The notes under the pieces were generated by a model, which made no database searches, was not told where the DNA came from, and was given only the letters and a program-made list of their open reading frames with translations. From contig NZ_JAJRCG010000012.1 in the NCBI RefSeq assembly GCF_028679125.1, forward strand, positions 1 to 64,000: a stretch of 64,000 nt of DNA, given 5' to 3'. The DNA comes from Methanoregula sp. GTDB taxonomy: Archaea > Halobacteriota > Methanomicrobia > Methanomicrobiales > Methanospirillaceae. This document shows, one piece after another, positions 60,435 to 64,000 of this stretch (position 1 is its first letter; each line of letters begins with the position of its first letter). Both the position numbers and the translations under genes were made by a program.

Positions 60435-62185
60435 ATGCGATATCTGTTCAGCAACTGGGAAAAAAGTTCAAGATGTTCCCGTCACCGGGCGGGCGGTTTT
60501 TGGAGTACCTGAGTGCCGGCAGGCTCACCCGGCATACTGATTTCTGGGCGCTCCAGGACATCACGTTTGAGATTCCCGCCGGAACGACGCTCGGGATTCT
60601 CGGGCAGAACGGATCAGGAAAGAGTACCCTCTTGAGCATCCTCGCCGGGGTTCTTGAGCCGAGTGCAGGATCCTTTGCGATAAACGGGAAAGTCTCGGCC
60701 ATTCTCGAACTGGGATCCGGTTTCCACCCGGAATTTTCCGGGCGGGACAATGTGTATATGTACGGCTCGATCATGGGGCTGTCAAAAGAGGACGTCGATG
60801 AGCGTTTCGCCGAGATCGTAAGGTTTTCCGAACTTGGGGATTTTATTGATCAACCCCTCCGCACCTATTCCTCCGGTATGATCGTCCGGCTCGCATTTTC
60901 CGTTGCGGTGAATGTGAATGCCGATATCCTGATCGTGGACGAGGCGCTTGCGGTCGGTGATGCGATCTTCCAGCACCGGTGTTTCCGGAAGATCCGCGAG
61001 ATGCAGGAAGCAGGAAAAACCATTCTGTATGTGGGTCACGATACGGAAGCGGTCCGGAACCTTTGCACGTCCGCACTGCTGCTGGATGGAGGGCGGATCA
61101 TCGAGCGGGGGGATCCGAATACCGTGGTGAACAAGTACTACGCCCTGATTGCCGAACGGGAACGGACGTACAGCGAAGGGAATCTGATCGAACACGGAGA
61201 GGTTCCGGGGGAGGAATACGAGACCGCGTATGATTTTGTCCAGCATCTTTCTGAGGCAAAAATTGAGAGTGCTGAGGGGATCCCGGTCCAGCTACAAACA
61301 GTTGAGATCCAGTCCATTCCCCGTCACATAATTTTTGCACCCCCTCCGTCAAAGATCACCTACACCATTCCTGTCGGGACGGGATCTTCGCTTGCGTTTG
61401 CAATCGGGATTCTCCCTGCTGCCTGGGACAAGATTCCACAGGGTGTGAAATTTGATATTGAGATTGTGTGTGATGGGGTGAGTAAGAATATATTTTCCCG
61501 TATGCTCCAGCCCAAGCGGAATATTGGAGATAAAGGGTGGCATAATTTTGTTTTACCACTGGAGAAATTTGCCGGGAGGACGGTTTCTCTGGGGATGATT
61601 ACTTCGGGTTCCGGGGATGATCTGAGTTATTGTTGGAGTGCATGGGGATGGATGGCAATAGCAAGGATGAAAGAGATAATCAATAACACAAATACAACTC
61701 TTTCAGAGAATTCATTATCCGATTCTTTCACATCAGGTGAAGAACGATTTGGAAACAAACGAGGGGTGATCACCCGAGTGGAGCTGATGGATGCAAATCT
61801 CAATCACACTAATTGTTTTAATGCAGGGGATATCGCCATTGTCAGGATCCACTTTTTACTTCATGAGGATATCCCAGATAATCTGACCATTGGTTGTACG
61901 GTTAAAAATAAATTCTGTGATATCTATGGGACCAATACCAAATGGCAGCAGTTGGATCTGAGTAATAAAAAAAGAAATCGGCCATATATAGTGGAATTTT
62001 TACAGTCCCTAAAAATCAATTCGGGGACGTACTCGATCAATGCCGGTCTTGTTATCGTACGCTCCAATAACGAAATTGAAGTGTTGGATCGCCGTTATGA
62101 CAGTCTTATCTTCCGGGTCGAAAAACGAGATCCCATGGTGGGGATTATCGATCTTGAATCATCGGTAAAAGAAATTCAAATATGA
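60431..62185 (+). CDS. Polysaccharide ABC exporter ATPase (Wzt-type) with long C-terminal region
   Basis: A 584-residue protein. The ATPase (residues 1-235) has Walker A GQNGSGKST, signature TYSSGMIVRLAFSV, Walker B ILIVDEALAVGD and VGHDTEAVRNLC. The rest is unusually long: after a linker (about 240-270) an apparent beta-rich domain (about 275-415: PPPSKITYTIPVGTGSSL, RTVSLGMITSGSGDDL) precedes the classic Wzt substrate-binding beta-sandwich (about 440-584: RGVITRVELMDANLNHTN, AGDIAIVRIHFLL). GTG 60431 overlaps the permease stop. The C-terminal part recognises the finished glycan; the added domain suggests a special terminal structure. Confidence 0.9.
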   Translation: MNAISVQQLGKKFKMFPSPGGRFLEYLSAGRLTRHTDFWALQDITFEIPAGTTLGILGQNGSGKSTLLSILAGVLEPSAGSFAINGKVSAILELGSGFHPEFSGRDNVYMYGSIMGLSKEDVDERFAEIVRFSELGDFIDQPLRTYSSGMIVRLAFSVAVNVNADILIVDEALAVGDAIFQHRCFRKIREMQEAGKTILYVGHDTEAVRNLCTSALLLDGGRIIERGDPNTVVNKYYALIAERERTYSEGNLIEHGEVPGEEYETAYDFVQHLSEAKIESAEGIPVQLQTVEIQSIPRHIIFAPPPSKITYTIPVGTGSSLAFAIGILPAAWDKIPQGVKFDIEIVCDGVSKNIFSRMLQPKRNIGDKGWHNFVLPLEKFAGRTVSLGMITSGSGDDLSYCWSAWGWMAIARMKEIINNTNTTLSENSLSDSFTSGEERFGNKRGVITRVELMDANLNHTNCFNAGDIAIVRIHFLLHEDIPDNLTIGCTVKNKFCDIYGTNTKWQQLDLSNKKRNRPYIVEFLQSLKINSGTYSINAGLVIVRSNNEIEVLDRRYDSLIFRVEKRDPMVGIIDLESSVKEIQI

Positions 62186-62276
62186 TTCAAGTTAATATAT
62201 CATACAAAAGTCAGGTAGACCAGATTATTCCTATCATCATTTATAGGTCCTAACAAAAAACACGGGGAAATAAAAT

Positions 62277-64000
62277 ATGGAAGCACCATCTTCAAAAAAA
62301 GAGTATCCATTAAAAAAAAACAGTCAGTTTGTTTTTGATCAGGAACATGCGATCTATGTACATCCAGATAATATCACCATCGAATACCATGATGGTGGGG
62401 AAGCATATATTTTAGAATCAATGAAGAAAGTAAAAGACCTGTCATCGCATTCCCCTGAATTCAAACAATACATCAAAGACTGGCCTACCCGATATCATTT
62501 CTCAAACAAAAGGATCAATTTTCTTGAAGCGATAAAAGTAGTTCTTCCCAAAAACGCTGATGTACTGGAAATCGGATCGGGATGCGGAACCATTACCCGG
62601 TGGCTTGGAGAAAAGTTTCATAGCGTTGACGCACTGGAAGGAAATACTCAACGGGCGGGTATCACCCGGTACCGGACAAGGGATCTGGAAAACGTAACAG
62701 TCTATTGTGGGGACGTTCTCGCTACGGACTTTGATAAGAAATATGATATCATTACTTTGATCGGTTCACTTGAGTACATACCCCTTTACGATAATAATCA
62801 CGATAATCCAAAAGATGCCTGTACGGCCATTCTGACCAGATTAAAAAGTTCCTTAAAAGAGAACGGGATTCTCTTAATAGCCATCGAAAACAAGTTTGGC
62901 GCAAAATACTTCTCCGGCTGCAAGGAGGATCATACTGGAAGAGAGTTCGAAGGCATCATCGGTTACCCGGATAAGACACCAATTACATTCAGCCGGAACG
63001 AGATGGAATCGATGTTGTCCCAAACGGGATTTGAGCATACCCAGTTTTATCATGTCTTCCCGGATTATAAGATGACTGAGACAATTATTCCGGAAAATCC
63101 GGAAGTACTTTCATTGTATCCATACAACTGGATTCGGACACCATTTGAAGATTATTTTGGTGTGCGAGATTACCTGTTTCAAGAATTTTTGTTTTTGAAA
63201 AATATTACAAATTCTGGATTATTATGGCATTTTTCAAATTCATTTGTGATTCTGGCAACAAAAACCAATACAAAAAAACTGGATCCGCCTTGGCTGATAA
63301 AAAAGTATCATTGTAATAATAAGTTGGATTCGAAATTTACCCATGATATCACACTACTCAAAGAAGAGAGAATGGTTTGTCGCGATGCTAAATATGTTGT
63401 AAACCGAAATCCCCAGTTTGGGGGCATCTCTTATTACATGGATAATGATTTCGAATATAATCTAAAAGAAAATCAATTGGAGATTGGAGAAGCTTTAATT
63501 TATTATTTTTATATCGACATAATTAAAAGCAATCCAGATTTTCAACTTAAGCATGGATTACATATATTATATGAAAATTTAATTTCTCAATTCTCAATCG
63601 GTAAGACAGACGATGAAGGATATCCGTTCATCAAAGGTGAAGCAATTGATTTTACCGTTTGGAACTTAATCATTACATCAGATAAGCAATTGCATTTCAT
63701 TGATCGCAAATGGAAATCAAAAAAGCCGATAACTGCCGAATATATCCTATTCAGGAACTTATTTGCATTATATGATTTTCTTACTCCTTTTATAAAAGAT
63801 ATACAAAAGTCAGACTTTATTATAGATTCTATTCGGATAATTTATCCTCAGTATTCTTATGATCGATTAATAAAGAATTTGCATTCCGAAGAGATTTTTC
63901 AATCATTTGTTTCAGGAACAAATATTAATTTACAGATTGATGTCGAGGCACATCAATTATGTGATTATAGATATACCAAAATCAAACAACTGGGTTCCGA
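62277..64000 (+). CDS. SAM-dependent methyltransferase, 3' end beyond window
   Basis: An open frame of 574 codons from ATG 62277 to the window edge with no stop, so the gene is incomplete here. The N-terminal half has a class I SAM-binding fold: motif I VLEIGSGCGTITRWLGE (about residues 96-112), DALEGNTQRAG, DIITLIGSLEYIPLYD and SLKENGILLIAIENKFG. The rest (about 250-574) is AT-rich in sequence and unlike known domains, with FSNSFVILATKTN at its start. It probably caps or modifies the exported glycan, which would fit the terminator-recognising Wzt domain; that is inference. Confidence 0.75.
   Translation, partial: MEAPSSKKEYPLKKNSQFVFDQEHAIYVHPDNITIEYHDGGEAYILESMKKVKDLSSHSPEFKQYIKDWPTRYHFSNKRINFLEAIKVVLPKNADVLEIGSGCGTITRWLGEKFHSVDALEGNTQRAGITRYRTRDLENVTVYCGDVLATDFDKKYDIITLIGSLEYIPLYDNNHDNPKDACTAILTRLKSSLKENGILLIAIENKFGAKYFSGCKEDHTGREFEGIIGYPDKTPITFSRNEMESMLSQTGFEHTQFYHVFPDYKMTETIIPENPEVLSLYPYNWIRTPFEDYFGVRDYLFQEFLFLKNITNSGLLWHFSNSFVILATKTNTKKLDPPWLIKKYHCNNKLDSKFTHDITLLKEERMVCRDAKYVVNRNPQFGGISYYMDNDFEYNLKENQLEIGEALIYYFYIDIIKSNPDFQLKHGLHILYENLISQFSIGKTDDEGYPFIKGEAIDFTVWNLIITSDKQLHFIDRKWKSKKPITAEYILFRNLFALYDFLTPFIKDIQKSDFIIDSIRIIYPQYSYDRLIKNLHSEEIFQSFVSGTNINLQIDVEAHQLCDYRYTKIKQLGS

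Overview
The window is a GC-rich chromosomal segment of a methanogenic archaeon, most like Methanomicrobiales (Methanoregula-type). Pointers are a methanogen-type nif cluster, an F420-dependent NADP reductase, the archaeal secF-secD pair, an archease-RtcB operon, archaeal PhoU/AbrB and AN1 zinc-finger proteins, several receiver-PAS proteins, TATA-type promoters and a candidate NrpR operator. This is read from gene content; no database search was possible.

Layout. 0-5.1 kb: the 3' part of a nitrogenase operon (nifK partial, nifE, nifN, a thioredoxin-like [2Fe-2S] ferredoxin, an AnfO-family protein), closed by a terminator. 5.3-13.4 kb: a receiver-GAF protein, an archaeal glutamate synthase with an exact GGAA-N6-TTCC site upstream, a DUF362 ferredoxin protein, receiver-PAS-TPR, ferritin, a TPR protein and an unrecognised conserved-looking protein. 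13.4-17.4 kb: a UPF0316-like membrane protein and a copper unit (marR, copA, a 46-residue YHS protein) with a decayed second copy of the copA 5' end. 17.5-21.2 kb: small proteins, an HxlR regulator divergent from an iron-sulfur flavoprotein, flavodoxin and Fe-S aldo/keto reductase. 21.2-26.8 kb: the phosphate locus (AbrB-PhoU, pstS, fused pstC-pstA, pstB, phoU). 26.9-33.1 kb: receiver-PAS, histidine kinase, small proteins, tandem cupins, and hcp divergent from a Cys-rich HxlR regulator.

33.1-41.6 kb is an accessory island, AT-rich in parts. It holds a two-gene ATPase plus PD-(D/E)xK-nuclease module, a KilA-N gene that lost its N-terminus, a two-gene module whose first product looks like an ADP-ribosyltransferase, about 0.8 kb of gene-free DNA with two interspersed short motifs and a nested 51-nt hairpin, a truncated PIN-like gene with its small partner, an NHL-repeat protein whose signal peptide has no usable start codon, and a 42-residue protein paired with a PIN-domain protein.

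41.6-49.4 kb is housekeeping: thioredoxin-npdG-HhH glycosylase-class II aldolase, secF-secD, then a translationally coupled archease-rtcB operon. 49.5-64 kb is a surface-polysaccharide locus: glycosyltransferases, GDP-6-deoxyhexose genes (gmd and an rmd-like reductase), the complete dTDP-L-rhamnose pathway (rfbC, B, D, A), a Wzm/Wzt-type ABC exporter whose ATPase carries an extra domain, and a methyltransferase running off the end. It would make and export a rhamnose-containing glycan.

Best candidates for something undescribed are the ATPase-nuclease pair (33,960-35,920), the ADP-ribosyltransferase-like pair (36,907-37,810) and the adjacent repeat/hairpin cluster (38.0-38.5 kb).
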